A stretch of DNA of 64,000 nt from positions 4,340,001 through 4,404,000 of the forward strand of contig CM072868.1 in the NCBI GenBank assembly GCA_036937835.1, written 5' to 3'. Position 1 is the first letter of the stretch. Each line of letters opens with the position of its first letter. Positions 12,396 to 27,382 of this stretch are shown piece after piece. This DNA is from Pampus argenteus. Taxonomy: Eukaryota > Chordata > Actinopteri > Scombriformes > Stromateidae. A program made the translations under genes and the position numbers. Under the pieces are notes generated by a model. That model made no database searches, was not told where the DNA came from, and saw nothing but the letters and a program-made list of their open reading frames with translations.

Positions 12396-12449
12396 TGGAG
12401 GGGGCACAGTAGTAGGGTGGAGGAGGGGGTGGGGGTGGATGGTGGGGGT
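12396..12449 (+). repeat. G-rich, quadruplex-prone stretch
   Basis: On the plus strand several G-runs (GGGGG, GGGTGG, GGAGGGGGTGGGGGTGG, GGTGGGGG) lie within 54 bp, enough for a G-quadruplex. For the teneurin gene the plus strand is the template strand. Confidence 0.6.
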
Positions 12450-12884
12450 CATCTCAGCATCCCGCCTCCTTCCGGGATCAAAAGCGAGCTCCACCAGTGC
12501 ATAAAACAGAATGTGTAAAAGCCTTAACGTGAACAAAAGTAGCCTGGGAGCGCCGCTGCAGCACGCTCCCTGCTGCTAATCACTCTAAGCAATTCAAAGT
12601 TTAGTCCTTAAAGATACTGCAGGCAGTTGAATAATGCTTTCAAACCAGTAACCAGTTAATATCAGCGAGAAAGAGTCTATTTATTCCCTTTTTTGCATGG
12701 ATGCATGCCTCTGACCTTGGCCAAAATAAAACAGTTAAAAGTTTACAATGCTACGCCAGGCATTGGCTGCAAATACTAAATAAAATACTTTACTGGTTTG
12801 GCACTGTGATGTATATGTAGACAAAGGTGGAATGATCCAAAATGACATATTTTGAACTAAAAAACACTAAACAGAAGTGCTTCT

Positions 12885-13015
12885 GGTCTCAAGCATGGCT
12901 GGTGGGCGCAGAGGTCACCCCGATGGCGACCCGTCTCTCATTAGTCTACGATTAATGCTCATTAACCTGCAAAGGCTGGACCTGAATTTGATTTATCGTT
13001 TGGCCTGTGGTGATA
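12885..13015. promoter_or_regulatory. Candidate conserved non-coding block
   Basis: A complex block of higher G+C in AT-rich intron, with CATTAG, GATTAATG and CATTAACC homeodomain-like cores within about 40 bp (roughly 12936-12968). It has no coding potential that I can see. It is listed as a possible regulatory element only. Confidence 0.2.
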
Positions 13016-16000
13016 CTAAACTTAATACCAGCGAAGCAATAAGCAATGTACTGTAAACCTGCTACTACATTTACTACTGTAATATTCATGTTTAAAGCTT
13101 GCAGCTGTATCCCCGAAGGAGGTCTACAGTATGCACCAAAATGCAGAAAATGAATTATACTCTCATCAAACTTCTTTTTTTTTTAATGAAAATTATCAAG
13201 CCATGCAGATTGTATCAGTTTTCATATGCAAGGTTATGAGCTACAGTGGAGGCAAATGAAATTCAGTTAGTGGCGCTCGCAACATTAAAAAAAACAAAAA
13301 TAAAACTACATTTAAAACAATTAACGGCAATATCTTTAATCTAATGAGGTGAGGAGAAAACAAGGCGATCAAACAAATACAGTGACGGCATGGAGACTGT
13401 TTTCTACTCCTTCATGTACTAAGTGTTCACTCCGAGATCAGCTAGCATGTCTAAGTATTCTCCAATAGAGGTTTAGTCATGCACTCCTCTACCTAATAGC
13501 AACACATTTAACAGACATCACTCAGGTGACGTAATGAGCTTTCTGGCAGCTGTAGATGGATCTTTTGAGCTATTTGGCAATAATGGGAACAGCTAATCAA
13601 ATTTTTTAAATGTATGACATGATCAACTGAGTCATATTTTAGCTGACAGCTGAACATTTTGTTCTCTCGTTTTGTTTTGGGTCATCACTTAAAAAATCTG
13701 AATAATTTTGACGGCTTTTATGTTCAAGATATCTACCATCTTATTGCTGCCTGATGACCTGAGATCTGTCAGCACTAAAAATGATCTACTGTAATCAATG
13801 TCCTCGAGGGAAGCTGGAGTACCAAAACATACAGAAATTAAAAAGTATGCTTATTGACATCGACAATACATTCAAATAGTAAAATGAAATGTTCGCAATT
13901 TATTAAATATTTAGTAAACATGGTGCCAATCACTGCCTCCGAGCCATTAATACGGTGGAGGAGAATCAAAAGCAAAAGGAGGAGTAGAGGAAGAAAACAA
14001 AAAGGTTTCACTAATGTATACAGATACAGTGAATCCAGATCGTGACGACACTGAATCGAGCCAGATTTCATTTGTCTTAAATGTGTCTCAAATGACCACT
14101 TGTGTTAGAATATGCCAATATGCAAATAACCATGTAAATCACTTCAATTTCTGTAGGACCAGAGAGAACTGCAGCTGAAGTCTGTATTCACGACATAAAC
14201 AACACAGAGTACATTATCAAATGCATCCCTAAATTCATCCAGTGGCTTCAGCATATTTTAAAACCTTACAGGTGTCGTTGGAGCTTTTCAGTGGCGTCGT
14301 GAAGAAGTTCACTGCCAAAAAAACAACAGACCAATCAGTTCTTACTGTACCGGTCTCTTTTATTATACTGATGTTGGCTGGACTTCACGGAAAACCACAT
14401 CATAATCATATAGTATTGATCAGTCTGCACTCAATCAAGTCACATTATGTGAACTGAACAATTATGCAGAAAACACAATACAAAAAAAAAAGAAAGAATA
14501 CAACATAATCAACTAAACCCCCCATCCCTCCGATCGAAGTAAACTATCAAACAGTGGGAAGCGTTATATTCCTTTCAAGTAAAAGCGTCAATCAATCCCA
14601 TGAACTGGAGTAATTAGATTTCCTCACAACAGCAATATTATGGATCCTACAGGGTTTTGCAAAATGAATCAAGTAACATAGCAGGCTTGAGAAGATATGA
14701 ACATGAGAACCATATGATAACCCGATGCACAACACACATCAAGCACAACTGTGTTGTTGGAGACAATAAAACCAGCAGTTGTTCAATATTAACAGTAAAA
14801 AAAAAAATCGGCACACACAGCAAAGCTAGACTGGAGGGTTCCTGCACGGTAATGATCGTACTCTAAGTGCCTAACTGAGTCATCTCCGCAAGCCCCGCTT
14901 TGACAACCACACACCTCCCATCTAAGCAGCCTCTGGGCGGGGCTAATCACTCTGTAGTTTCATCATCGACTGGATGACAGCTCCGACTGTAAAGACGCTA
15001 TGACTCGAACGAAGGCGTGGCTGCTGCAGTGTCCTACTGTAAACACACAATGCTTGCTTTCCAGAGATGAACACAGAGCACCACAACATTGCTTTTTTTT
15101 TTCTCCTCCATATTCACACAAAGAAGAAAATGTTGCCATCCTTTCACTGCTACAGTGCAGACGAGACTCCTGAGAGGATTCTCCTGGGGCATTGAGAGTT
15201 GGTGTATGCTGATTTGCCCCTAACTGATTATGACATGAAATGCCTGACGGGTAGCTTGGCAGCGCTGTGTTGACCTGCACAATCCCCTTCCTCTGCCTCT
15301 GAGGCACCCGAGGTCTGCACTCTCTGATCCCAACGACAGAACATTAGACATTGCTGAGGCTTGCATAAAACCCCTTTATGCAGACGCTTGTGCAATTTCT
15401 TTTTTTTTTTGGCTTATCTACCATCAGCCTTTAATGCAGCTTTTATCCCTCAATGTTATACGTTATTAAAACACACAATTAAAAATGAATTGTATATTCT
15501 CTTTCATATTGATTGTTTATGCATAAGAGGGAAATGCCCTTTCATCTATCAGGGTACGGTACTGCATCCTCCTATATAGAAATTTAATTCTCCAAGTAAA
15601 TTAGGATTGATCACCGCAGCTCAAGGCCACAATCAGCATCCATGATCTGATCAGGGCCCGGCCCTAGACAGAAAAGGATACTTCCATAAATAAAAACCAT
15701 ATGAGAGCCAAGCAAGTGCTCATAACACTGGGGGGGAATTTGATTATCCTTCTTCTCCACAGGTGTGCTTTTAGCCTCCTACCTTCAAAGAGCCAGTCTG
15801 ATATAATGCCACACTATGTGCATCCTCGCTGTTGTTTTCTTGGGTTTTTACATCACACTTGCATCAGCGGATGTGAGCACCGCACGCTGGAGTCACCACT
15901 AAGCAGGTGATGCCCCTGGAAGCCTGGCTGACGATGATCCCAGTGAGACAGGATCTGTCAGGAGCTCCTTGCCCAGCAACACCCAGGGTAATAAATTACC

Positions 16001-17339
16001 CAGAATTAACACGTCATCCTGTGCTCCACACAGCAGCCGCATTCCACTCACGCCATGCTGCTTAATGGATCTATTAACCAAATGGATGCAGGGCTAAACT
16101 GCTTTCAGAGCAGGAGTTTTTGTTTGGTGTATATGGTATAACATCAAGGCTGAGTTATTGTGAATTGTGAAAGTAGGCAGGTTTTCACGCAGAACACTGA
16201 GAAATGCAGCATTACTTAATGGGAGAAAAAAAACATTATGATTTATTTTACTTATGTTGAGAGTTAGTTATGATAGCTTGCGCTTCAAACTGAAGAATGA
16301 CGGCATGCTCAGAAGACACCCGCCGTGGTCCTCGTGTCATCTTTTTTTTTTTCTGGAAATTCCTCAGAGACGCTCCTCTGCGGCCATTAAAAGCATACTC
16401 TCCTGTCGATGCCTGTCACTGATAGCAGGGGATATTTAGTAGAGGATTCAAAATGCCAGCCTGTATCTCTTTGGCATCTTTGGCTCTCAGCCTGCACCGT
16501 GACATGCTGACAGTGTGGCAGACAGCAGCAAGCAATCTTTGACCAACGCTCACTCATCACAAAGAGAAAACACAGATAAGAGAAAGTCTGACTCTGCTAG
16601 GCATGTTTTAACCATGTTACAGGTGAAACTCAAAAATTAACACTCTTTCATTGCAAGCTTAAAAAGATAAAAAACTGCACATTCACTGCGTTTGGTTAAA
16701 AATGCATCAATAATCCCCTTTTTATTATATCTCTGATTTCATTTCTTCCCCAACGTTTTCTTTCTCTCTGGATTCACAGTGAAAGTTTTATAAGCGAGAA
16801 AGCCTTAAACTTAAAAAAAATAAAATAAAGTAAACTATGAACTTCGAATGATAAATCCATGCGAGTAGAAACAAAACAAATGTGATGCATGTTTTGTTTT
16901 TTCTAGGGACACATGAGAAAATAAATAAATCCCCCACACATTAAGGGATAGATACCAGATTAAGGGATAATTTCCCCATTAACAAAAGGTGAAATCTGCT
17001 GGATGGGAGCATTCCTGTGGGCACGTCTCTGTCTTGTAAGAGATCCAACTATTGCTAAAAGCCACTCAGGACCATATCCAGGTTGAAAGTGTTGGGGCGA
17101 TGAGGGACTGCCATTAAAAATGACTTTTCTGAAAGTGCAATAAGTTCAGCCTTAAGGTAGCCAGAAGGACTAATTCAAAATTTTAATGCCCATATATCAC
17201 ATGTAAAATGAAATCAGTCAGTGTTAATCAAATTAATGTGGGGAAACCAAATCGAGCCAGAATAAACTCAGAATGTGGAGTTTCATCCTGTATTATTAAT
17301 AAATACAGACACCGGATGCAGAAAGCACACAAACCTGAC

Positions 17340-17590
17340 AACAGCAAAGTTTAATGTTGCCGTGTTGTCAAGTTACTCGGGGAATTAATATTAATTAGCG
17401 ACAGCTGATATGACACGCCGCTGGCAACGTCTGTCATGTCAACTGGTGAAACAACTGTTTTGTTCACGTAGGACACAGCACATCTATATATTTTCCAATC
17501 CGCTGCTGTCAAGAACACCTTTATAAACACTGGCAGACCGAGGTGGATGAAACACAGCCGAGTGGTTGAAGAGTAAAGTAGTTATCGCAT
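17340..17590. repeat. Degraded repeat (family B, second copy)
   Basis: GTGTTGTCAAGTTACTCGG followed by AATATTAATTAG, then GACCGAGGTGGATGAAACAC about 170 bp later, match blocks of the 31.3 kb copy in the same order and orientation with similar spacing. The intervening sequence aligns only loosely, indicating old copies. Confidence 0.35.
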
Positions 17591-18439
17591 ATAGTATATA
17601 GCCGATACCTGATCTGGACACACCTAAAATGAATCAAAGCTTTCCATTTAAATAATCTGTTTAGTAAATACTTGACTAAATTAGTCAGACTTTAAGGCCC
17701 AATCAAATTGCATGCAATTCTCTTAATTCGAGTCAAAAAAGGAAATAAAACTGGTGCTTTTCATAGTAGACGTAGTAAAAAATTTCCCATTACAGCTCAA
17801 GAAAATGTGGAGCATCAAGGTTTGAAACGGTGGACGACCTGCTCAAGTGTGTTCATTGTCTCCTCTTTAAGTGGGGTCAAGAAAGACTACGTTGAGTCAT
17901 GAGTATGAAGTCTCCCTAAAAAACACCCACTCTTAACCCTGGCATACCACGCAACGTCTCTACAGCACAAAGACGAGCTTTGTCCCGCTGCACTTAAGGT
18001 GCTCTCTCCTCAAAACCTCTTATGTGCTGGACTTGCTTAAAGTTTAATGGGAAAGCTCATATAGAGCAGAGGACCTGGTGAAGGAAACCTAAACTCCAGC
18101 CACCACCCTGGATCTGACACAGTGCGTTATTATTACGCGAGACAAAAAAGATCTGGAGGCAAAAGGAAGAAGTGAATAAAAATACTGAACAAATAACACT
18201 TAATTGAGGTCAGCGTGATTGAACGCTGCGAGGCTAGGATGGCTTTTAGCATAGGTTCCAGATGGCAGGCTGTTATTTCACTGTGCCCTGTTAATACTGC
18301 AGGATTCAATGTTGGTAACCTGAGTGTCCCTTGGGCCCCCCTGGCTCCTCCACTGCACTGAAATCAGGGCCAAGCTCTACTCTGCAGGTTTACTCAACTT
18401 CAAAACGGGGGAGTGTTTGGATATGGTGGTGGAGGAGGG

Positions 18440-18465
18440 GTGTGTGTGTGTGTGTGTGTGTGTGT
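18440..18465. repeat. (GT)n microsatellite
   Basis: About 13 GT units following a GGT-rich run. Confidence 0.95.
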
Positions 18466-18888
18466 AGGTGGGGGTTGTGCACTAGTGCTGGAACAAAGCA
18501 TGTTAACACCATCTCTGTGTTTGACAAGTTTGGAAACAAGCAGGGGTTTCCTTCAAATCCTCATTGGAGGTTGTTTCAGCAATGCTTGACAGCAGGAGAC
18601 AATCCTGGAGTTTACGTCTCTCTTTTTTTTCCTTTTTTTTTTCCTCCACTGACTGACACACACTCATCCTGTCATCTGAACGTCTAAGACACGCTACACG
18701 TCAATATCCCTCGTTACTAATACCTCGGAAGATTAGGAATAAACACACAGATCAATGAGGCGTCATTTAAAGCTATTCCATTCAAAGCAGTGCGTTTTCT
18801 GCATTGTGTTAAGATAAAAGTAGACCTAAGACCACCACTGAGAATTCACCTAATATTAGTTTTGGGTCTTGTCCAAGTATACGTTTGT

Positions 18889-18906
18889 TCTCTCTCTCTC
18901 TCTCTC
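18889..18906. repeat. (CT)n microsatellite
   Basis: Nine TC units. Confidence 0.9.
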
Positions 18907-19093
18907 CTGGCTCTGTTGTTTTCTTAAAAAATAGCCGACCAGTTGAATGAGACTAATTTACATTTATAACGTAAACTTTCCCCTTCCTTCCTACAAAAGT
19001 ATGCACAGAGAGACTCAAGCCCCCGATGGTCCTAAAACAACAACCGATATTAGAAGCAGAAGGACAAAACACCTTCAGGTAATCTTACCTACA

Positions 19094-19144
<51 letters not shown>
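19094..19144. repeat. (GT)n(TA)n microsatellite
   Basis: Short GT run followed by about 21 TA units. Confidence 0.95.
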
Positions 19145-19146
<2 letters not shown>

Positions 19147-19679
19147 CACTGTGTAAAAACACATAGTCTCATCTTAAGTGGTCCACCGGTCGTTTCTTTG
19201 TCAGCATACGACAAAGTAGTAGAAACACGAAGATATGATGGAGATTCATGAAAGTGAAATACATTTTTTTACGAAGCAGAGATTTGTGGCTTTTACAATC
19301 GATCCTTTTCCAAAGGTTGAAGTTTACTGTTGGAGCAGCTGATAACAGCACATCCCTGACAATCCATCTATCCGTCTGTGTAGCTGAGCAGTTTGGTTGT
19401 GATATGGACCAATAAACTATCAAAGTAAATTGAATCGCATTCCCACGCATCTGCAGCGGCCTCTGACTTACACAGAAATACTCTCCGGAGACTGAAAACG
19501 CGATTGCCGTCATTAGTCTTTGGTGCCGTTTTCCAAACAAACTACCAGGACCAAACTCCATGAAGCAACATGTCACCCAGCGCAGCCGCGTGGCTCATTG
19601 CATTGTGTTTTTTTTAATTGTTTTTGGACAACAAAGGAGGTCTATGGCATAAAGGGATAAGATAAGGCTGTGAATAGAT

Positions 19680-19681
<2 letters not shown>

Positions 19682-19711
<30 letters not shown>
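19682..19711. repeat. (CA)n microsatellite
   Basis: Fifteen CA units. Confidence 0.95.
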
Positions 19712-19713
<2 letters not shown>

Positions 19714-22700
19714 TCAATTCATTATTGGTTTGGCTCTATACATGAGATTCACCAACAATAAGAACAATATAGAAATTTGGCAGACGTATCCTTTAAGGTA
19801 TGCCAGAATCAAAACAATACGAGATGCAACAGAATCCGCTATCTTGAATCTGTGTAAACAAGACAGGTGTCAAGAAAAGGAAGAAATTTTATTTGTTTTT
19901 AAAATGCTGGATGTGATTTCTAAATGCAAAACCTGGATCTGGATAATCTCACCGTTCGTCACTCATGACAGTGTCGTCTGTTAACTACCACGATGCACGC
20001 ACCACTCCCTCCACCCACCACTGCCACCTTAATTAAGTTGAATAATGCTAATAATCTTTTGTTTTGCTGGGTCATTTGCTCTTTGACCTTCCAACACAAG
20101 AAAACAGATGAAAATCGTGTTCACAGATCCAGACTGAAGAGATGAACGAGCAGAGCATCACTCAGACTCAACAGGCTCAACTTATTATTTTCTCTCAAGT
20201 AGACAACACTACACACAATAACAACTACTTGAAAAATGAGACAGACAGACATTTACTCCCTATGTCTCGGCAGCATAAATACATTATGTTAAAAAATAAA
20301 GTGTGATAGGCTATCTTGCCACTTAATGAGGCAGCATTAATATAAACCAGAGTGAGGGAAACAGAGCAGCTGCTTAAGTGTGAGAATCAATTTTTTTTGA
20401 GAGAAATCCTCATAATTAAGCTTGTTGTGTTGCTCTAATTATGAAGTGTACTTAACTCTATATGTAAACACAATCCACAATAAAAGTTCATTAAAAACAC
20501 AACATTATTTTTATATTTTTTCCTCAACTCCTTTGTACTCAGAAAATGATTTGTTGCCACTTTTCTCTGCTTTGCTGCCAAACCACAGACCAGACGTTTC
20601 CAGACATGTATGGCTTCTGGTTAATGTGGCTTTTAAAGGAGGAGGAGGCTACTTTAAACTGTTTTTTTTTAAGCCCTTTTGTTGATTTATAATGTTTTAT
20701 TATTAAGAAACAGATGAGGAATCTCTGTGATTTGATTTTTATAAGCTGGAGGTTTTATAGGCCCGGGCTTATTAAAGCTATTTCTTTTATAAGCAGGAGC
20801 CCATAATACAAGTAGATCAGGCTTTGCTTTGCTTATTTTACTTTTTTTATTGCCTATTTTATTTATTTCCGTTCAATTGTCACCTTTTCGTTCTCGGCAC
20901 TAAACTCTAGAGATGTAAAACACATTAAAACACTTGAATAGCTCATTGTCTTTAGGTGCTTCTTTTTTTTTTGTGTTTATTGAACTTCACAAATCACTTA
21001 CGACATCCCGCGCCTATTAATATGACAATTTATGTAGTTGTGATCGGCCCTAATTAGCTCAACCGTTAACACAAAAACCTGCAATATAACAACTTTCAGT
21101 TCATGATACTGAAAACTGAGAACTGTCACCGACATGAATTGTTCCTCGACCTACGGAAAACATGCAGCCCCTTGAACTGACGTTAACAAATAAAAGTAAA
21201 TCACTAAAAAAACCAGGAGCTTTTCAGCTGACAGCAATAAATAATCCCTGCTATGGGGTCAAGCTGTGTACTGTAGCGCAGCAATTTCCTTTACTATGAT
21301 ATTCTTCCAGCTCAGCACATCGGCGAGCAGCCTTACCAGTCGTGATCCAAATCACATAAGCTCCTTCAGTGTTTTCTACTTGTCTCCGGGCACATATGAA
21401 AAACATTTCAAGCACATATGCAGAGCTCTGCTCGCAGCTATGAAGACGCCGGTGTCGAATACTGAAAACTTTGAAAGAAAATACACTAATGGTTTTGAAC
21501 CGTACCGGCGCTTTTCACAGCGTTTCCTGTCTCACACTATTTTTGAATCAGTGCTGATTTCAACAACAGACTCTTCAGCATCGCATCCATGTGTTGTGAA
21601 CAACATGTCTTTATCAGAAATGTACATGTCTTAGCACCATCTGGTCTGTATCATTCCTGGGAATAAGCCAATCACGGTATTGCAATAGCAAAACTTGAAG
21701 CAACCAGTCGATTAATCACTCAAACCTTTCAGTCAGTGAAATCAATTTTACAGAGAAATTTTATATATTAATATATAAATTTGTGCAGCCATCTTTAGAC
21801 CCTGTTTTACAGTACTCATATCTGCTAGAAACAGGTCACTGCAAGATATTTAAATAAAATCATATGGTGATAACATAGCTGAAAATGCATCACTGGATGA
21901 CTATATTATTTGACACCTACTTTACATTTAAAGTGAAAAAGCATTCTTGCAGGTGATGAAACTGAACTCACTACAAAATGATACCGTGACACTTTTTTTT
22001 TTTTTGCTTTAAAGATCACGTGCATACATCAGAGCCATCGCTATTGATTAACATCACTATTCAAATACAAAAGCACTTTTTTTTAAGCCAAAATAGCTAA
22101 TTTTGCTATGCTACTGGATCAATAGGCTCCTACACAATAACCAATAACTTCCATGTTTGCTTTTAATTACTGCACAATCCATATGAAACAAATATAAACC
22201 AGGTAAAAAGAACCAAGATGAATGCAAAAACCCAGTTTCTAAAATAAAAAGAAAAGAAAAAAGTTGTTGTTCATTTTACACAACACTGAACAATGAGACT
22301 GCTGAGCAATAGAGACATGAGGCAGTGTGTGGGTGGCACAGTGGGCAGGAAGGAGAGATATAGATGTGCCAGATCACTTTTCCTCCTGATTAAAACTGTT
22401 CTTTTTTTATATTCTCAGAAAATAAGGGACAAAAATTGAGGTAACAGTGATTTACTTTCCCAACCACAAGCTGACCCTAAGCAGCCAGTCATTTCAAGGG
22501 TGCTTCATAGCCTACTGGAGCTAATGTTTACTCTTCTACCTATAATGTGACATTTTGACAACTTTTCTTCTCAAATCAGTTTCTTTTGGACATGTTTTTT
22601 TTGGGAGCAGACAGCTTATACAGACTATTGTTTAAGCTAAAAAGAAAATAAAACCCTCCAACTGACAGCAGATGAATATGGAAAGACTTTAACAATAGAT

Positions 22701-24419
22701 TCAATATAAAAATGATGCAACAGAGTCTACTGAGATCAAGAGACTTAATCATACAGTGTCCAACATGTCATATGAATAAGTGGTGTCACCAGTGAGGCGT
22801 ATAATCACCAGGTAAAACAGAAAACTAACAGAAAACACCAAACTAACAGATTTAAGATGTGCTAATTGATATTGTAGGGCTGTAACTGTAAAAAAAAACT
22901 GCAAATAAACCATATAGTGATACTTAATTTACATCAATAAAATAAAATAAAATGCATAACTGATCTGTCATCTCTTTTTAATCAGAGGAGATCGGGGGTG
23001 TTTTTAATTTTGCAGTGCCACCTTATGATTTAGGCTGATATGTTGCATGTACTTTTACATGAAAAGTACTTTGTCCGGGCTTTAAAACAGATGCTTTAAA
23101 ACAGGCTGTAAGGGCACTTGGGAGAGTCAGTGGGTTTGAAGTGCACTGAGCTGTTGATCTACACTGTTAATGCATGTGTGCTATGGCAACCCCATTACTA
23201 ATTCAACAGTGAACATGTACTACATGACATATAAAAACAGCAGCAAAGCACGGATATGTGGAGATGCAAAAAAAATAAAAAAATAAATTAAGACTATGTT
23301 CTCTGATCCAAGAATACATTGCATTACTGTGTAAAAGGTCACAAGCTTATGCAGAGGACCATCAGCCGGTTTCTATGCTCAGTAACTTCCTTCAGCAGCA
23401 ACAGGTCTTTTGCCCAAAGGTCATTTAATTATTCAAAATACTGTTTATATAATTTTTATGACTTTTGAACACTAGATGTGAAATTATCTGATTAGATGTG
23501 AAATATCAACTTCCACGGTTAATAAAATCGTAAAGGATTTGTTTACATTTTATCACACCGGGTGTCATAATACATAACACTCTGCTTTTATGTAGAAGTG
23601 TCGCTATAATCATTCCTCATGTTATCATCATGTTTGTCTGTGGGGGAAAAAAAAAACCCCAATAACACATGGCGAAGCCTCGCATTCTGTCAAAAAAGTG
23701 TGAATTTGTCCTTTAAGACAATCAATTCCCTTGTGCTTTGTAACACCTGGGTGCTCAGTAAGATACTACATATTGGAAAATACTTTGAGCAATGATGACA
23801 GATGGACGTGATGGACGTCTATCCTGTGCAGGCATATTTTATTTTATAATTAATATTAATATTAATACATCAAGATGCAGAAATTAGTCAGTCGTTACAG
23901 TAACAACAATTGTTCTGTAAAAAAAGCTCATCTTGAAATAAATGTGTCAGCAACCGAGGGCTTTTTTAAAGCTGGCTATTAAGATGCAGTCACCGAAAAA
24001 ATAAAAGGGGGAAAAAAACCAAAACTGATTGTCAGTAACAGTGTTTTTATTCAATTTCACTGAATATAAAAAACTGGTAAGACCCTTAGGCCTGTTTGAA
24101 TTGCCTCCTGCTCCAGCTCTGTCATGTCTTAGTTAAGACGCTGAGGTGCAAATCAGAGAAAAACTGTTTATAAGCTGCCCTTTCTCACTTTCACACAAAT
24201 ACACACACACACAAATACACACACAATAGCACTAAGATGTGCAAAGATCACACCCAGCCTTGTTAAAATGTTCCAATGTAAACATTTCTCAGTATGTTTA
24301 GGCAAAGAGGCCAATTAAATTTGATTAAAACATATGATTAAAATCTTCTTTAAATAAGACCAATTTAACCTAGCCTGGATGTTTACAGTGAAAAACAGGC
24401 CAGTTATCTGTTAGAAATA

Positions 24420-24449
24420 TCAACAACAACAACAACAACAGCAGCAGCA
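24420..24449. repeat. (CAA)n(CAG)n microsatellite
   Basis: Seven CAA units followed by CAGCAGCAG; a (GTT)n tract of opposite sense lies at 24665-24683. Confidence 0.9.
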
Positions 24450-24664
24450 TAACAGGCTGTCACGACATTAATGACATACAGCGAGTTTCATATCCCATGA
24501 CCCTGTTGTGACTGTTGCAGAAACTGGTCATTTTTATTGGTAAACAGTACACACTACTGACCTTTTTATTTGCGCTTGCTAACTGATAAATCGCTGTATC
24601 TGTGGCAGCGTAACGCAGTGATAGCAACAATATTAGAAAACCATTTGAAAACTAATTAACATGT

Positions 24665-24683
24665 CGTTGTTGTTGTTGTTGTT
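24665..24683. repeat. (GTT)n microsatellite
   Basis: Six GTT units, complementary in sense to the CAA tract 220 bp to the left. Confidence 0.9.
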
Positions 24684-27356
24684 TTTCTTATTCTTACAGC
24701 TAAATGTGACAGCATGTCACAAGGAAGTTGCAATGGAGTATTCATTAAAAAAAAGGTATCGTTTAGCTTTTCAACAGAGTATAACGCCATGCAGCTACAG
24801 TTTTGAATAAAAGAAACGTTGACTGTCTGACTGTGCTGTTATCTCCTCCTCGCTATCGCTCACTGCACATACATCATAATATAAGAGCGGAGAAAACATA
24901 AAGCAGCTGCTGAGCTGATATGTTGTTTTTCCACTGGTATGATATTTGCACACTTGAGCGCTGCACAAACCTCCATTTGCACTGCACGCTCACAGCAAGG
25001 CGCGACCACATTGACTCCTGCTTGGATAAGGGCCCCGAGTCATGATGGGTTTCTGCCATCAACCGAACTCTGTGGACATCACTGAGGGGGTTGATTGGCA
25101 CAACGTGGTAATCTATAACATGTGTGGTCAAAACTTTCAGATTTTTTAGCTCATTTTTTTAAAATGAGAGTTGCTGTTCTTACTCTTACATTTCCAGTTC
25201 TTACTTCTTCGTTCTTACAGATTGTATCATCATATTTTCTAAATTTTCCTCCCCTTCACTTTTCGCTATTCGAGCTGTCATTAAGTGTTTGTCTGTAAGT
25301 GTTAACGCTTGAAAAATAAAAGCCCTCCACTGGAGAACCATTGGAAAGCTTAAATTGTGAAGCGAAAAGCGTTAACTTCCAGAGTTAAAGACTGACTACT
25401 GATTCTTTGTTTAGTTGGAACTAGTTTTGTTGTTTTTTTAAAATTAATATTGCAAAAAACGAATACAAGAAACAATTGAACAACGATTCCTGTGGTTACA
25501 GGAAGTAGTCCAAAGACTTCTTCTAATTTGGACAAATCTATTCTCCAACAAATCACCACAATAAGCCGTCTACTGCCTGTTTTTTGTGTGTGTATATTCA
25601 ATGTGGCCACTTTCTACTGCTTTGCTATGCAGAAATAAAGGATGATTACGTCCCATACATACTGTATATGTGCCACACATGTACCACGCATACCCTTTAA
25701 ATACTATGAAAAAAAAACACCCATCTTGTCCTCAGCACAGCAAGTTCTACCATAAATATATCTGAGAATAAAACATGGTTTTTACATAATAGAAATATAA
25801 CTATTTGCTATAATTGATATTCAAGTCTTTCTTTTCAATATAAACGTCAGGCCTGGCGTAGTTAAAAGGAACATTAAGAATGATTATCGTCTTCTACTTA
25901 AAGTACCGTATGTACTGTGTGTATTTCTGTATGGTACATGTGAAATCGTTTTGCCAAGATAATTTATCAAGGTAAATGTTCCCCGAGCTTTTAAAATATC
26001 ACAGTATTTAGCTGATAGGATTCACAAAAGAACCACAAATAGTTAAGTCTGGTTGAATTTTACCACACACTGAGCTTAATAACACAGTATATACTGTAAT
26101 AGTGGAACGGCCCACTCATAGGATTAAATTGGATGTATACAAATTACAAGGATTCATTCAAAAGTCTACTACATCCAGTGAATTTCTGAACAGGTAGAGT
26201 AAAACAAAGTACATATATTAAAAAAAAAAGCTTGTGATTTGTATGTTAATAAACAAAAAAATGAAATGTAGCAACCTGATGTCAGGCTGGAGGGATTATG
26301 GGAAAGAAAAAAAAACCCCTCCTAGAACCAAAAAGATTTTTGTCAACTAATTAACACCCCCATCTTGAATCTTCAATAAACCGCTTAACATCAAAAAGGT
26401 GCTCAATTTTACACCTTACCACACAGGATTTATCAACTCACTGGTGGATAATGCCATTAATAGAAAAATGCTTTGGATACCTTGAGTATTTTTTTTTTTT
26501 TGTAATAATGGCTTCCATATTAAAGTCATGTATGTAAATGTAACCGTGTAATCTTTGAATAAGGGCACCTAAATCATTGGTTGCACACAATATATGGTGG
26601 AAACGCTCACCAACGCAACGTCATTTGGTTTAATAACATTAATTAAGATGGATATGTGAAAGGAAATGTATGTGTAGATGGCTGTAGAGAGATATTTCTC
26701 TTAATAATATCTCATCTGTCTGCTTTGGGCATGTTATATTAATTTCATTATTAGGCATTTGGTGGGATTTTTTAAGCATTGTCTAAAAGCAGCTACCACA
26801 GATAACCTCGAGGCACACTGTTCTATAAGTTAGATAGTAATGCTGTGAATGTAATTAATAGCCTACACTAAAATTTCATAGCCATCATATGAAACATAAT
26901 ATATCCTGCCAACACAATTGGAAGACTTTATGGAGGACTACTTCTTCAGATTAGTGGTAATGCATGTCCCAGCTCCCATGTTACTAAGTACTGTAGCAGT
27001 GGAAGATACAGCAAACTGTCACATCTAATGACTGATGCATGAAAATAACAATAATTATATGGGATGTATTATACATATTTATTTTCATGTCTCTGTTTCA
27101 CTGATGTTTGGGCCGTTTTGGGCTAAACTACTTGTTGCAGGAAGTCAGCAACAATAATGAGAAGTGCAACATATCAAACCTAAAAACATCAGCCATTATT
27201 ACTCATGAATCTATTGATTATTTTATCAATAGATGTCACAAGTTCTCAGACCTTAATGTGATTTTTTTTTTTTCCCCCAAACATACAAAACCCAAACGTT
27301 GAGGAGGATTTTCTGTTACAGCAAGAAAGTCATCGCATGGGAGAATCAGACACCAG

Positions 27357-27382
27357 AAAATAAATAAATAAATAAATAAATA
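27357..27382. repeat. (AAAT)n microsatellite
   Basis: About six AAAT units, followed by further A/T-rich sequence to about 27425. Confidence 0.9.

Noticed and set aside
19169..19576. 135-codon open frame on the minus strand
   Set aside because: No recognisable domain, no splice context and low-complexity C-terminal composition; expected by chance in 64 kb.
21266..21634. 122-codon open frame on the plus strand
   Set aside because: Serine/threonine-rich but without known motifs, homology or promoter context; on the strand opposite to the gene, inside its intron.
24420..24683. CAA and GTT tracts facing each other, considered as transposon terminal repeats
   Set aside because: The inverted match does not extend beyond the microsatellites and there is no target-site duplication.
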